From Cerrena zonata (taxonomy: Eukaryota; Basidiomycota; Agaricomycetes; Polyporales; Cerrenaceae): a stretch of 64,000 bases of DNA. Location of the stretch: assembly GCA_038087015.1 (NCBI GenBank), contig JASBNA010000003.1, forward strand, positions 1,240,001 through 1,304,000, in the 5' to 3' direction. The notes below the pieces were generated by a model. It searched no databases. It was not told the origin of the DNA and saw nothing but the letters and a program-made list of their open reading frames with translations. This document shows, piece after piece, positions 11,420 through 23,625 of the stretch (position 1 is the stretch's first letter; the number at the start of each line of letters is the position of its first letter). The position numbers were made by a program, and so were the translations under genes.

Positions 11420-11685
11420 CTATATCCGATGAAGGTGCACTGGTCAGATACAGATAGTAGTCGTAGTAGCGTTCAGAGAGTATAGGGTTACATTTAGCCT
11501 TACTAGTTGGCAGGGCTATGAGAGGCTGTATGCACGGCATTTTCCGATCAAACCAAATACGGAAGAGAAGGAAAGGACCCTGAGCGCGGCTATATCCTCC
11601 CTGCGAGTGCGCATCCGCTCAATCTTAACTCACACTCTCTCCGCCATCTTAGCCAGGCAGGGCGTCCTCTACGGGATTGCTCGAA
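11420..11685. promoter_or_regulatory. Short bidirectional promoter, RING / JmjC genes
   Basis: The 266 bp between the two divergent start codons is the only upstream sequence for both genes. No named motif could be assigned. Confidence 0.4.
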
Positions 11686-14600
11686 ATGGCACAAACTAAT
11701 CCGAGGACGTACTCTATCTCGACGAAGAATTGGTCGCATCCTTGGTTGTTGAAGCAAGGAATCCGATTCAAACCCGCTCCTCGAGTCTCAGTGCAAGACC
11801 TCGACCTGTCAGAGCGCATCAAACAATACGAAACTGACGGAATCCCGCTTGTAGTTGAACATTGGCATCTGCATGAAGCATGGCCCCCTTACTTCGACAT
11901 AGATTGGGTCATGGCCAACCTGGGCGATGATTGTACGGTTTCAATCGCGATGGACCTTTGAAATTTACTGACGAAACCCATAGTCATCAAAGCCCGGAAT
12001 CTTTGGGATCGAAGCGACAAGACCCTTTCCTTGAAGGACTTCATAGATCAGTGTCGTGATCAGTCGAGAAGCAGTGAGACGAGTAAGTCTATTACACATA
12101 GTAACGTCATTCCAAGAGTATAAAATTGATATAATCAGACCAAGAGCTGCTCTATGGAAAAGATGTGAACTGTCCGGATAACTGGAAACAATGGCTTCAT
12201 GGTGATGCTCTACCAGAGATGCTTCGACCGGAAGGTACGAATGACCTCATCCAGCATCTAGATGACAAGGTTTGACTCCCTTTTCGCCCGATTCTTTATT
12301 CACTAAAACACAAACAGGAGTCTGTTGAATCCATCATGTGCTATCTTGGTATCCGGGATACTTTCACTCCTGCTCACAAAGATTTGTGTGCATCCTCGGG
12401 CCACAACCTTATGTGTCATACTGAAGATGGTGGTACATCGTTTTGGTTCATGACAGCATCGAATAGTGCTCCCGAAGTCGACGCATACTTCTCTAATCAG
12501 ATTGGGAAGGAACTTGACTGGGAAGACCATGTTGCCTCCGTCGAAGATTTTGCGAAAGCTCCTTTCACAGTCTACATCGTCGAGCAGGCTCTCGGCGACC
12601 TTGTATTGGTACCGCCACGTAGTTGCCATCAAGTCGTGAACTATGGTGGTCTGACTATCAAGACATCGTGGTCCAGAATGACAGTAAATAATCTTTCCAC
12701 CGCCCTCTACCACGAGCTGCCTATGTACCGTCGGTACGTGAACGGATTCAAATCTGGATTCTCGTTCTCAACGCTAACAACCTAACAGTGTATGTCGACC
12801 TGAACAGTACAGGATCAAACATATCCTATATCGATCTCTCGTTTACTATACAAATCAACTTCAACCTGGCTCAATTGCGAAGACCGCTGGGGAAGACATG
12901 TTATCAATGGCACACAAGCTCAAGACACTTCTCTCCTTGTTCGATCACACTCTACGAGAAGAATTCACTGAAGACTATAAACTCCTGAAACACCTGAACG
13001 AGAAGATCCCCAAGACACGGGTACCTTCATTCCTGGTGGATACAAGACTTCACAACGTTGCAGGAAGGTCTCACAGCTCACATCCGATAATTCGCTCCAC
13101 AGATAACACATCAAATTTGGCGTGCGACTTCTGTGGTGCAGACATTTTCCAAAGCTTCTTCGAATGCTTGACCTGCAGTGACGAACATAAGGGCACCGAC
13201 AAAGAGATAGGAAATGGTATCATTATCTGCCCTTCGTGCTATGTTGAGGGTCGGACCTGTCGCTGTCGCAGCATGGAACCCGTCCAATGTCGGGATTTCG
13301 ACAAGCTTCTTGCAGCACGGAACGATGCCGCTGAGATCCTCAAGAAGAATCCATATTTTGACCCCGTCCTCGATCGTCTCAGTCCTAAGTCAGTTCTTGA
13401 TCATCGATTTCTTCTAGTTTGAACTGACCCTCTCGACAGCCAAATTCTGAGTTCGTCCGAGGTCTTCATTTTCCAAGCGGCGTGTGTGCTTCACCAACAA
13501 CGACAAAAGTTTGCACATAAGGTAAGTTACAGTCCAATTTCAAACGCACATGTTGCTCAGGGCAAGGATAGGCAGCTGAAAAGCGAAAATGTCGACATTC
13601 ATCTCAAGCTCAATCTCATGATGCGTCATACGACGGTGTCATTTCTTGTGCCCCATGTCACTCTTCACAGTGCTTCAGACATTTACTCCAAAAGGGTATA
13701 CATTGCTCGGAGGCGATTCTCATCCAAAAGAATTCCGATGACGTATGGCATAAATTTCATATGTCGGCAAGGCAAGAGCGAGTAAAACACGATGGTGAAG
13801 AGATCAAAGCGGCTGAAACTGGAACCAAACCGATGTGCTTTGGTCATAGACTCGCCATTCTCGCGAACAAGTTCGGAAAGTGCAAGCCTCTCAGCGACTG
13901 GGTAACCATAGGATTCTACGATACTTCGCCTGAGGGTCTGGCTATTGATGATGTTGTGCGTTTAACGTATCATAATGCTTCCTTCTGCGTCCGTTGACCG
14001 TCTTATCAGACTCCCGACACATCTGAACACAGCCTGGAGGTGGATCAGATGCTCCTGCAAGACTCGAGCATATCGAAGTGAGCGAATATCTCTGTTTACC
14101 ATATTTATTCGACCTCAGCTATCATTATTCAAGTTCACCTGACATACCGCTTCTGACACTGGAGAAAGATGACAGTTCGGATGACTACCAACCACCCGGT
14201 TCTCGTAGCACCAGCCATAAGAGACGTTCCGTGTCCACAGCTACTTCGCAGCCCAACAAACGAGCGAAAACAGCACCTCGTGATCGACCAAAGGTCGGCT
14301 CAATTTTCTATCTAGAAAGCTTGTCATTCTAAAGATTTAGCAGGAAGCATCTAATCTTGCAGACGTTCTTAACGCACAGAGAGCTCGGGACCGCGCAACA
14401 CTTGCCTCATCTTCCAGACCCTCTAAGCGTGTTATCGAATCTTCCTCCGGCGAAGATGAACCAATCTCCGTCAAGCCACGTCCTTTGACAGTATCTGTCC
14501 CTCCGCGCAAATCCAAAATCGTATCGAAGCCTCACCCTGCTCCAAAGCCGATCAGCCGTAGGCCGTCAGCGACAATCAATGTTCCTGATGAAGTCAAATC

Positions 14601-16360
14601 TCCTTCGACCAACAAGGCTGCTGCTAAACGACGAGGCCCTCCTGGAATACGAACCGTCGATATGCTGTTCGATAAGGAGGCAGACGAAGAGGAGGAAGAC
14701 GCAATTCGTCCTGAGCCGGAGGAGGCACCAAAAGTTTCTAAAGCGAAGCGACGCACAACACGCCCCGAACTCTCTGCTAGCTTGCAAGGGTCTCCTTTGA
14801 CAATGCTACCTCCTCCTACGGTCGACCTTGCTCCTCTATGGAATGAGCTTGCACGCATGAAAGATGAATATGCTCAAGCGAAGAAGGAGTCCGCTCAGTT
14901 GAAGAAGGAGTCTGCTGAGATGAAGAAGGAGTTCGCTCAGATGAGAAAGGAGTCTGCTCAAATGAAAGAACAGGAGAGTCGTACCAACCCAGGGATGGCG
15001 CGCATGAAGGCAGAGCTCGCTCGGATGGAAGGGGACGTTGCGCTCCTGAACGAGAAACATGACACCCTGGAACGTACCGTGGAGGCTGAGAAGACGTTGT
15101 ACAACTCATCGCGACATGCCTTCAGCCTGACTGCGGATAGCTTGACAACTAAAGTGGTCTCCCACCAAACAAGGGTCGACGAACTGGCGATGCATCTGGG
15201 CAACGTAGAAAGAATAGTCAAGGCTCAGCCCGCTATCTCTGCTCCTCCTCGAACCCCTGCTCAAGGTAACCTTCTCGGTCTGTATGGAACTCCTGAATTG
15301 GAACAGGCTGTCAGTGAGCTCGAGAAGAGAATAACCGAACGGATTTCGTCGGAAGCTGAGGCTCGTACGGAGGAGATGACCAAGGGGCTGCTCAAGATAC
15401 TCTCAGACCACGGCATGACCGTTGATGCTTTCACGTATCTCGATAAAAGCGATAAATACGGGCAAATCCTCACGCTTGTCGACTGTGTGCTTAAGCATGT
15501 ATTACCACCTCAGGTTTGTTCTTCTCTTCACTCGTTTGTGAAGACATTCTGATGCATGCCCCAGAACCAACCTTACCGCCCCTTCAACCAAAGATACGGC
15601 GCGAATCAGTATGGTACACAAGGTGCCGGACCTTCCAATGCTGTTCCTCATCAGCATGTCAATGGAAGAGGAAATTCGACTCGCCAGTACCAGTCCAGAT
15701 ACAACAACAACAATAGACAGAATAATCAGATTCCATACGATTCCAACAAGAATTTCAACTATAGTCAACGCGGGTACAACTATCCCAGTCAGAATCACCC
15801 TCAAAATCTCTTGCAACGCATAGACCCCGGAAGTCCCGAACGGCCTCAACGAGGAAATGATCGTCAACATCCCCAGAATCAACACGGACAATGGAACGAG
15901 TCCCATCCAAGATCGCGCACTACACACCAGGGACGACTACGGCCTTATCCTGATCGTCATCAACCACCCCAAGAAGATCCTCCATCGCATTATGAGAGCT
16001 CACCAGATAGGTCGAACGAGAAAAGTATGTAGAACCGCTTCCCTGAATCAACTGTACGCCGAAGGACTGATTGATGATTATTGGATTATCAGGGCACAGG
16101 AAATCTCGCTTTACCTCCCCGTCTGTCGATTCTCGAGAGGAGGATGACTACCATGAAGAGGAGCCTCGTCGAAATTCGAAAGGTAATTGCAGTTATTTAC
16201 CCGCTTGTCCTCCATTCTGACGATACCCATAGACTGGTCAAGGAGAAAAGGAAAGGCAACATCAACACCCACTACTCCCCCACGTACTCAGGATGAAGAC
16301 GACGTAGGATATGACACGTCTCCCGCACCCGACCGTTCCGATCGCGCACCATCTTGCTGA
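11686..16360 (+). CDS. Large JmjC-domain protein with Cys-rich segment and coiled-coil tail
   Basis: This is a probable Fe(II)/2-oxoglutarate dioxygenase of the JmjC class, which includes histone lysine demethylases. The start MAQTNPRTYSIS is the first ATG. The JmjC fold is seen in MCYLGIRDTFTPAHKDLCAS (HxD iron ligands His-Lys-Asp), GGTSFWFMTAS and LVLVPPRSCHQVVNYGGLTI (distal His). Cys-rich stretches follow: CDFCGADIFQSFFECLTCSD and CPSCYVEGRTCRCRS, then after an intron ISCAPCHSSQCFRHLLQKG, resembling the 4CXXC R1-type zinc finger. The second half is basic and disordered with a heptad coiled coil (14872-14976), then an Asn/Gln-rich segment (PYRPFNQRYGANQYG) and a tail ending RSDRAPSC at TGA 16358-16360. 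All exons join in phase, which argues for one long gene (roughly 1,200-1,300 aa). Substrate is unknown. Confidence 0.78.
14872..14976 (+). repeat. Five 21-bp tandem units encoding coiled-coil heptads
   Basis: Inside the JmjC gene, five consecutive 21-bp units begin GCTCA or GCTGA and encode AQAKKES, AQLKKES, AEMKKEF, AQMRKES and AQMKEQE. Each unit is one heptad, so the array is an in-frame minisatellite that lengthens a charged coiled coil without breaking the frame. Confidence 0.85.
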
Positions 16361-17325
16361 ATGTCTATTTCTTGCTTTGCATTTTGAACCTTGTAATGTT
16401 TTCATGCTCCGGTTTCTGTTGTGTCTGTGTCTGCGTGTTCTATCTAGTTGTCTCGATATCCCGTTAATGCTTCCTGTTGTCTCAATGCTCCGCCAACTGC
16501 TTCTTGCTTTGTCCCATATACCAATTGCTACACTTTGTTTCTTGTTTATCTCAACGGATCGGATTGACTTTTGTTTTGACTATCCCACAACCCACATCAC
16601 GCTATCGGTAGTTCCTGTAATATATAGAGATCGAAAGAGAGGACTTGTAATCCATTTCACATTTGCTAAACCAATTGCATAGAGAGAGAAAATTTGGATT
16701 AAAGTACGTCAGGAGGAAGTACGTAGAAAAAGGTAATCGCGGGTGATGCTTGTCAAAAGTTGTGAGCCCAAACAGAAAGAAAAATGTCTAGAAGATAGAC
16801 GAGTAGGATGCAGACTGATTCAAGTCCCATTAGATTGTTGCTAAGAGATATATGGTTGAGATGGTCAAGTCAACAAAGAAATGAACAAGAAGCCAAAAAG
16901 AAAAAGGATAATACGCAACATAAACCGTAACCCGTAACCAGAAAGAAAAGAAAAAGGGGGAGAGTAGTTAATGGGGAGAAGCGTACGAAGGAGTCGACGT
17001 AAGCGTTGGGATAATTGAGAGCTGAGGGAGGGGATGAGAGTTGACAGAGAGTGTGTGGATGTGTGTGGTAGATGTCAAAATGGTTCTTGTTGTGAGGGGA
17101 TGTTGTGCGAAGATGAAAAAAACCTTGTGACTGGTATATCCGGGAAGTATAAGTGGGTAAAAAGAAGAGAACAAGCAAGCAAGCGATATGGAAAACGAGA
17201 GTGCAGCAGGCCGTAAAACCGAGAAATCCACATATAGATATAGACGTGAAGAGAAGGCAAAAGAATGGGTGAAGAAACGAAGAAGAATCATGATAGAGAG
17301 GCATGTAAAAAGCAAAAGAGCAATT
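16361..17325. other. Convergent 3' flanks of the JmjC and casein kinase genes
   Basis: This 965-bp interval lies between two convergent stop codons. The minus strand from about 16,870 to 17,315 is pyrimidine-rich and keeps long open frames by composition alone. I read it as the long 3' UTR of the casein kinase gene. No RNA gene or repeat was recognised. Confidence 0.45.
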
Positions 17326-19533
17326 CTAGCCGCAGGAACATGTGATAATCTTCCATAACGTCAACTTCGGCCGTTCCTCTACCTGTTGCCCATTCGAGAC
17401 ATTCACATCTCCTCGCATCGCACCTACGTTCGACACCGCAGGAGGTACAGGGGCAGCACCCACTGTCGATACCATCGGTGACGTACGACCATACTGAGCC
17501 TGTTGACTAGCAGAATACTCGTCTCGTCCATAAGTGTCATATCCCGCACTCGCGTACGGATGTGATGGACTTGCTTGTTGGCTCATACGACGATTGGGTG
17601 TACCGATAGGTACGCCCACTTGAGCAGCAGCAGACATCGGTGTATTCTGTGCAGGTCCAGTACCGGCTCCGGGGGTCAACACATTAGGGATATCTCGTTG
17701 TTGTTTCGAGCTATTGCGAACCATCGCCGGTGAAGGAGGAACAACACCCTGTCCGCCTGCTTGGGAGGCTCTTCGTCTATCATCTCTCGCCTGACGTTCT
17801 GCTTCCCTACGACGATCGGGCACTTGCTGAGCGGCGGCGGCGGCAGCAGCAGCATTCGAGCTCTGTAGATTTGCCAAGATTTGGTTTTTACCCTACTGAT
17901 GAAGTGAGGGCGATCAAGGGATGTAAGGAACGATGACGTACGAGTGATGCTTCCCAGCCTTTACCACTGTTTAGGAGATTCCAGTCATAAACATCATCAT
18001 CGACATCGCCATTGTTCTTCATGACCTTCGCGAACAGATCTCGAAGGAATTCATAATCGGGACTTTCCTCGAAACCGAGCTTCCTGACGTAGTTGAGGTA
18101 GATGGCAAATTCCTCTGTACAAATTCAAATTGGGTTTTAGATGGGGATATGAAGCGAGAATGCAAGTGGTAGGGTGTTCCGTACCAGGGAAGCCCGCACA
18201 CAACTCCTTGATCGGTGTTGTTTGTTTCTTCTCTCCGATCTTCTCATACTTCTGCTTGTTCGTTGCGGCCTTGAGTCCCTGCCATGGTAAACTACCACGG
18301 AGGAAGTACATGAAGACGTGTCCTAACGACTCTAAATCATCACGTCGAGATTGCTCTACACTCACTCATTCAGCAAATACTCAGAGGACGAAAGACGTAA
18401 CGACATACCTCGTCCCAAATGAGTGTTAATGCTCATATACCGCGCCGTCCCGCTCAAACTTTTACGTTCTCGATAAGGAATATGTTGCTTCGTCTTCGGA
18501 TCACGATACTGCTTGGCCATACCAAAATCGACGACATGAACGACTGCATACAACGAACTCATAAGCCACTATCACCCAAGCGCAAATCAAAAAGCACCCA
18601 CCATTCGCGGTCTTCGTCCCCGGCCGACCTATTAGGAAATTATCAGGCTTAATATCCCTGTAGATCAAGTTCTTCTCATGGATCGTCTGTACGCGGGAAA
18701 GCTACAAAAAAGACAAATTCAAAACCCGAGTACCAATGAGTATCAGGATATAAAAGGTATAGACGGGTGGAAAGGCAGGGTTAAATGAACGGGATATTGG
18801 GTTTGGGTTTTACGCAAAACGGCAAAGGACGGAGATAGACAGGTTAGAGTGACGTACCATTTGCCTAGCAGCCATGCAAACGGTCTTGATTGAGAACTTG
18901 CGTCCACACATATCGAAGAGATCCTCGAGACTGGGACCGAGCAAATCGATAACGAGGATGTTGTGGAGGCCTTCTTGACCAAAGTGGTAGATTTGAGGGA
19001 TTCCGGCTGGTGGATGTCACAGAGCAAAGAAGGGATTGGAATTTGTCAGTATCTATGTAGAATGACCCTACCCCGTGGTCTTCGCCCGGAAGGATAGTGG
19101 AGAGGGTAGGATTGAGCGAGTAAGAGAGAGAGGACTCACGACATCCCGCGAGGATACGATACGACCGACATTCGTCTCGCAGTTGAGGTGCTTCAGCCTT
19201 CCTAGGTTCCTACAGACCAGACCATCGAAACAAAGGAAGCAAGGTGAGTATGGATACGGAGGCAGTTGTCGGGGTCGGATGGGGAGAGGACGACGTACAA
19301 ACTTGATGGCAACCGTCTGGGAGTTGAGCAAGTTGACTCCTACAAGTCACCGAGGTGAAGAAGAAAGCAAGGTGTTCATTTCTGGCTCCCGAAATTGAAT
19401 AGAACAAAGCGGTGTGGAAAAGCTAAGCACCTTCAAAGATGACACCAAAGGAGCCCTCTCCGATCTTCTTGCCCACACGGTAGTGGACACCGACGACGTT
19501 GTTGGACGATCCCGAGGAGTGCGAGTGTGACAT
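17326..19533 (-). CDS. Casein kinase I (YCK/Cki1 type, probably membrane-anchored)
   Basis: Ser/Thr kinase of the CK1 family. The ATG at 19533 gives [20 protein letters not shown]. The glycine loop is [15 protein letters not shown], the VAIK lysine is in NSQTVAIKF, the catalytic loop is [14 protein letters not shown], and the metal-binding DFG is in [16 protein letters not shown]. The CK1-specific substrate segment follows ([20 protein letters not shown], then [20 protein letters not shown]). After the kinase domain there is a long low-complexity tail with a run of eight Ala, Gln-rich stretches and an end reading [11 protein letters not shown]-terminal cysteines of this kind are palmitoylated in yeast Yck1/2, which act at the plasma membrane in glucose signalling. 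At least seven introns are present. No lesion was seen. Confidence 0.92.
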
Positions 19534-20217
19534 TGCGTCGGGAGGGAGTGTTGGTGAGGGAAAGGAAAGGAGGAGGACAAGGCCCGAGAGTTGAGAAAGG
19601 CTGAGTCTGAGGCCCTGTGGCCGCACTCTGTCAACTTTGGTCCCAGGCGCTTCACTCCTAGCACCAGCTCTAGCCTACCCGAGCTCAGCTTCCCACTCTC
19701 GCTTTTGCGGAATCCAGAGCAACAGCTTCAATTCACGACTAACATACCGTACAAAACAATAGTACAGAGAAAAAAATGACTATGAAGGGGTAACCAAAGC
19801 GCAGAGATGAGGGGTAACCTTTAACTACTAAACAGCAAAACAGATCATGTCCAGACTAAAACGCGTGCTACTTGCGCGGGGAGAAAGAGTCGGGCGAAAG
19901 GCAGCGCGTGGCCCATGCCAGCGGGTGACACGGAAGTCCAGGCAGCCGTAGTCAGTATCAAGGGTATGCTGGTCTACGGTAACTGACATCACGCGCAGAC
20001 CTTTTGGACCAGAAACACCATCGCCCCACACACAACACACACAGAGCAACACCAAAACCGCACAACCCTCATCGGAATTCGAAACACGAACTCGTATGCT
20101 CGGGGACATGCACCAACGACAATTGCTGATATCTGTATAGGGAAAAAGATAAAAAGCCAATCAGTACGCAAATTCATCTCGGGATCAATGCAGCAGGGCT
20201 AATGCCGTGCAAGACAC
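19534..20217. other. Casein kinase I upstream region / GID4 3' flank
   Basis: These 684 bp separate two genes in tandem on the minus strand. A pyrimidine-rich patch sits just upstream of the kinase ATG. Nothing else could be assigned. Confidence 0.4.
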
Positions 20218-21768
20218 TCACGGTTCAGAGTTCTGGTGGAAATAAAAGCCACTCATGGTGGCCACGTTGGAGGACGGAGCGCTTCGAGAAGACGAGGAAG
20301 AACGTCCCAATCGCTGAGCGCCTCTGTTCACGGACTCCCGCCTCGCACGAGGCGACAGCTCAGGCTTCACCAACGAACTTGAATTCACCGAGCTCGACGG
20401 AATGACATCTTCAGGGCATGCTGGCATGGTTGGATGCGGGAGGTGTTGAGACGCTTGGCTACCGAGTGAACCGGTATGCTGAGGGTTGAAATCCACACAG
20501 ACGTAATAGAAACCTATCGCACATTGTCAGTTCCGACATATCCACGGAACACCCGATGATCATCAGACTTGTGGGACCCAAGCCATTCATATAAAGCAGG
20601 GGGCGCAACAGAAAGTCTGCAGAGAAAACCACTCACCAGCAAAGCTCGCGCCGTTAATATCTTGCACCCTATGGTCTGGGACTAAGAATTTCTCCTTCCA
20701 TCGCATGAAGACGGCACCTCTATCGGCATCGCCCATGGTCAAGTGAGGTTTCCTCAATTCTGACCTGACATGTCTAAATGCCGGGAAGCGTCCCCAATGC
20801 ACCATGTCCTCCTGCTCACTGGCTCCCCAGTTTCTGGTCAAGAAACCATATCGACTGCCAATGATTTCAGCATCAAAGTAAGTGGTCAATTCAGGCCAGT
20901 CGTCTGTCAGTCCCCGAATACGAAGGTAACCACAGAGGTGAGAGGACGAAAAGTCGACATCCTAAAGGGATGTGAAGAGAGTGGATTTAACATGATTGGC
21001 GAGCCTGCACGTTGAGATACGCACCACTATTGTGACATTCACATCATAGCTATTCCGGCCACTCTTCTGGGTACCCTGGAAAGACGCCCCGGGATAAAGA
21101 CAATGGTGGCCTCGCGAACGAACCCTAAGACGGGTTATATCTATGAGCGGGTCGGGAGGTGAGATGGGTCGGGAACGAAGTTTGCTGCTTGACGCAAAGG
21201 GAGAAGAGGGAGATGGTGCTAGAGCATGAGGGCTGTGCGTTGAATAAGGTGGTGTTAGATGGCTAGTTACGATGGAGAGAGACGCAGGGGTAGAATCTAC
21301 GGAATGCGAGGAAATGTCAGAAGAGGTCGCTGGAGAGTTGGCGCGTAGTGCGTCTGGGCGGCTTGAGAGGGGAGTTGATAGGATTGGAGAGGAGGCTTCG
21401 ATGCCCATCTCGTCATCGAGGGTCTGGTCGTGGGATGAATGAGTATGATCGTGAACAGGACGTGTATGCCTTTCTATAGCCTCGTTGTTTCCGTCGTGCA
21501 GCGCGGCTGTCCAACTTCGCAGGAGGTCGCCCTGTAGAAACGAACCATCCCTAGGGTCAATGCGAGTCGGTAGAACGCATGAGCCGCAGGCATGACAGAT
21601 CATTGCAGCATTGTCAATTGTGTCTTGCGCTGGCTGCAATAGGAAAGGCGACAATGGCTGGTCGTTGGCAAGCGAGGAGTGGCATGCGGAGCAGTATTTG
21701 ATTTGAGATTGGGGGAGGTCGGCTTGGCCTTGGTCGTGGGCGGGGGGTAGGGTATGTTCTGAGGGCAT
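20218..21768 (-). CDS. GID4: GID4/Vid24 substrate receptor of the GID/CTLH ubiquitin ligase
   Basis: GID4 is the receptor that recognises Pro/N-degrons and brings gluconeogenic enzymes to the GID E3 ligase. The conserved beta-barrel is clear: LYPGASFQGTQKSGRNSYDV, then HLCGYLRIRGLTDDWPELTT, AEIIGSRYGFLTRNWGAS, VFMRWKEKFLVPDHRVQDIN and GASFAGFYYVCVDF. It ends MSGFYFHQNSEP at 20218. Three exons join in phase. The first ~190 residues form an N-terminal extension with two Cys pairs (KYCSACHSS and MICHACGSCVLP) in an otherwise Ser/Pro-rich region. A Ser-rich insert (about 100 nt of SSSSSRSAPSS-type codons) sits before the last barrel strand. The ATG at 21768 gives MPSEHTLPPAHDQGQADLP. Confidence 0.92.
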
Positions 21769-23625
21769 TGTGGGCAGACTTGGGCGGAGAGGGGCCCTCG
21801 GGAGATATGAGAGAGAGAGAGGAAGAGGACGAGTGTGGGAGAAGCGGTGGGTGTTTGTCGAGTCGCGGGAGCTCTAGGGCGAAGCTCACTCTCCCTTGGG
21901 CTACACGTGCGGCTATCATCCCTCCCCTGAACTCATATATCCCCCCACTCACAGCCCGTTTCTCTTTCTTCAACACTTCTAATCCTCCTCCATAAGCCGA
22001 TTGGTCAACATCACGAAGCCATCTCTATATGCATACACCAGAACAACAAATACCGGTGCCTATCTGACAGCGACTCGCTGTCACTCTCGCCCGCTCTCTG
22101 CTTAGTCCCTATCTGCTCGCTTCTCCATCATCCAGATGCCGACGACGTCCTGTCCAACCCTTCATCTCGCATTCACCGGCCGAGATTGGGCGAGGGACCC
22201 ACATGTGCTTGGAGAAGAAGGAACGCGGGGTTAATTGTTTTATTACCCCCATCAAGCCAGATTCCAGACAACATAAACAACGCGGCATCGCTTTGCAGCT
22301 TTAGCCTTTCTCCCTCATGCAGCAACCTATCAGACACCGCTTGATCCCTCGAGTGGATTCTGCCAGAGTCTCCGAACACTCCATACATGTACATCTCGGA
22401 GCTCAGTCTAGATTCGTCTGTACAGCAACTATGAAGGTCTCCACACGCATTGCATTTATCCCACATTATTCAATACGTACAGACCTCGTTTTCTTGGCGC
22501 CGTCACCGAGTCGTTCCCCAGATACGATAACATACATACGATCACAGCTTAAACCATTCCGCGATGCACACACACAAAACTGTTTAAGCAGGAAACGTTG
22601 CGACCATGCTGCCCAGCTTTGTCCTGACTGGGAAGGTGTCTAAGATTGGCAACAGCTGTTCTGCCAGCGAGATGTTTTAGTGTTTCGACATAACTTTGAC
22701 GTAACTCAATTAGATTGGGTTCCTATTTCCTCCGTCCCATCCAAAATATTTTTTGATTCCGTATATCCGAACCGAGTGCTCATGCAGACTCCAGTGTGTG
22801 CGGAAAGTAACAAACCACCTCTTTCGTTGGATAGAATGAAGTTTAAATCGGGGCGTCTGGTATGCCGAAAGCGATTGGTAACAACCTCTCCGAGGACGCT
22901 ACAATCATCGGTAACTTTTTACTTTGTAGTTAATCTGGCCCGAATCCCGACCAAGACTCAACGCCGCATACACAGCTGTCAACAACTTGAAGAATGGTCT
23001 GTCTGTTCGTACCTAACGGACTCGGAGCCTTAGGCCTTGAGCTTAGTACATTCATTACATTTGGCATGCATGGAATGTGATTCATTTGTCATTGAAATCA
23101 TGTGCATATACCCAGGCCCAAAAATACCTGCGAGGCAGAGCAGGGCAGAGCTGAGGTGTATATGATTGCGAGGGATCCGACGATGACAGTTATGCCAAGT
23201 AAAAGTAAAAAGTAAAAAATGTAGTCTACGTGCGAGGTGTCATTATAAAGCTACAGCAGATTGCGCGAGTTGAAAAATGATGATCGTCAAGAAGAAAAGG
23301 GACTCGAAGCAAAATGAAAAAGGCGTACAGTATCTCTAAGCAATCATCAAAATGGTACAAGAAATAACCTTCGGAAGGGGCGTTCAGAGTTCGTAAGACA
23401 TGATGGCAAAGCAAAACGCCGCCATCTATAATGCATAACGATGAACGCTGTATATGAAGATCCTGGAGAAGAATGCACGAAACGTCAATCTGACCCAAGG
23501 GAAATTAAACATCGCATCAACCCCCATCAGCGGCGCGTCCCCACAAAAACTCGGATCTCGAAATAACCCCCCCACAATTCACGAAATGCGAAACCGCGAA
23601 GATATGAGCCAGAGTCAGACCCAAC
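21769..23625. other. Intergenic region between GID4 and the MFS gene
   Basis: About 1.86 kb without a supportable gene. Its left part is the GID4 upstream region. A 117-codon open frame at 22680-23033 has a GTG in place of an ATG and no resemblance I recognise. Near 23,210 there is a short A-rich run with an imperfect AAAAGTAAA repeat. The right end is the MFS 3' UTR. Confidence 0.4.

Noticed and set aside
16870..17315. Two long minus-strand frames of 115-144 codons
   Set aside because: They are products of a pyrimidine-rich 3' UTR (runs of Phe, Leu, Ser) without conserved segments or splice logic.
22680..23033. 117-codon plus-strand frame in the GID4-MFS interval
   Set aside because: It starts at GTG, not ATG, and the product resembles nothing. 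Length alone is not enough.
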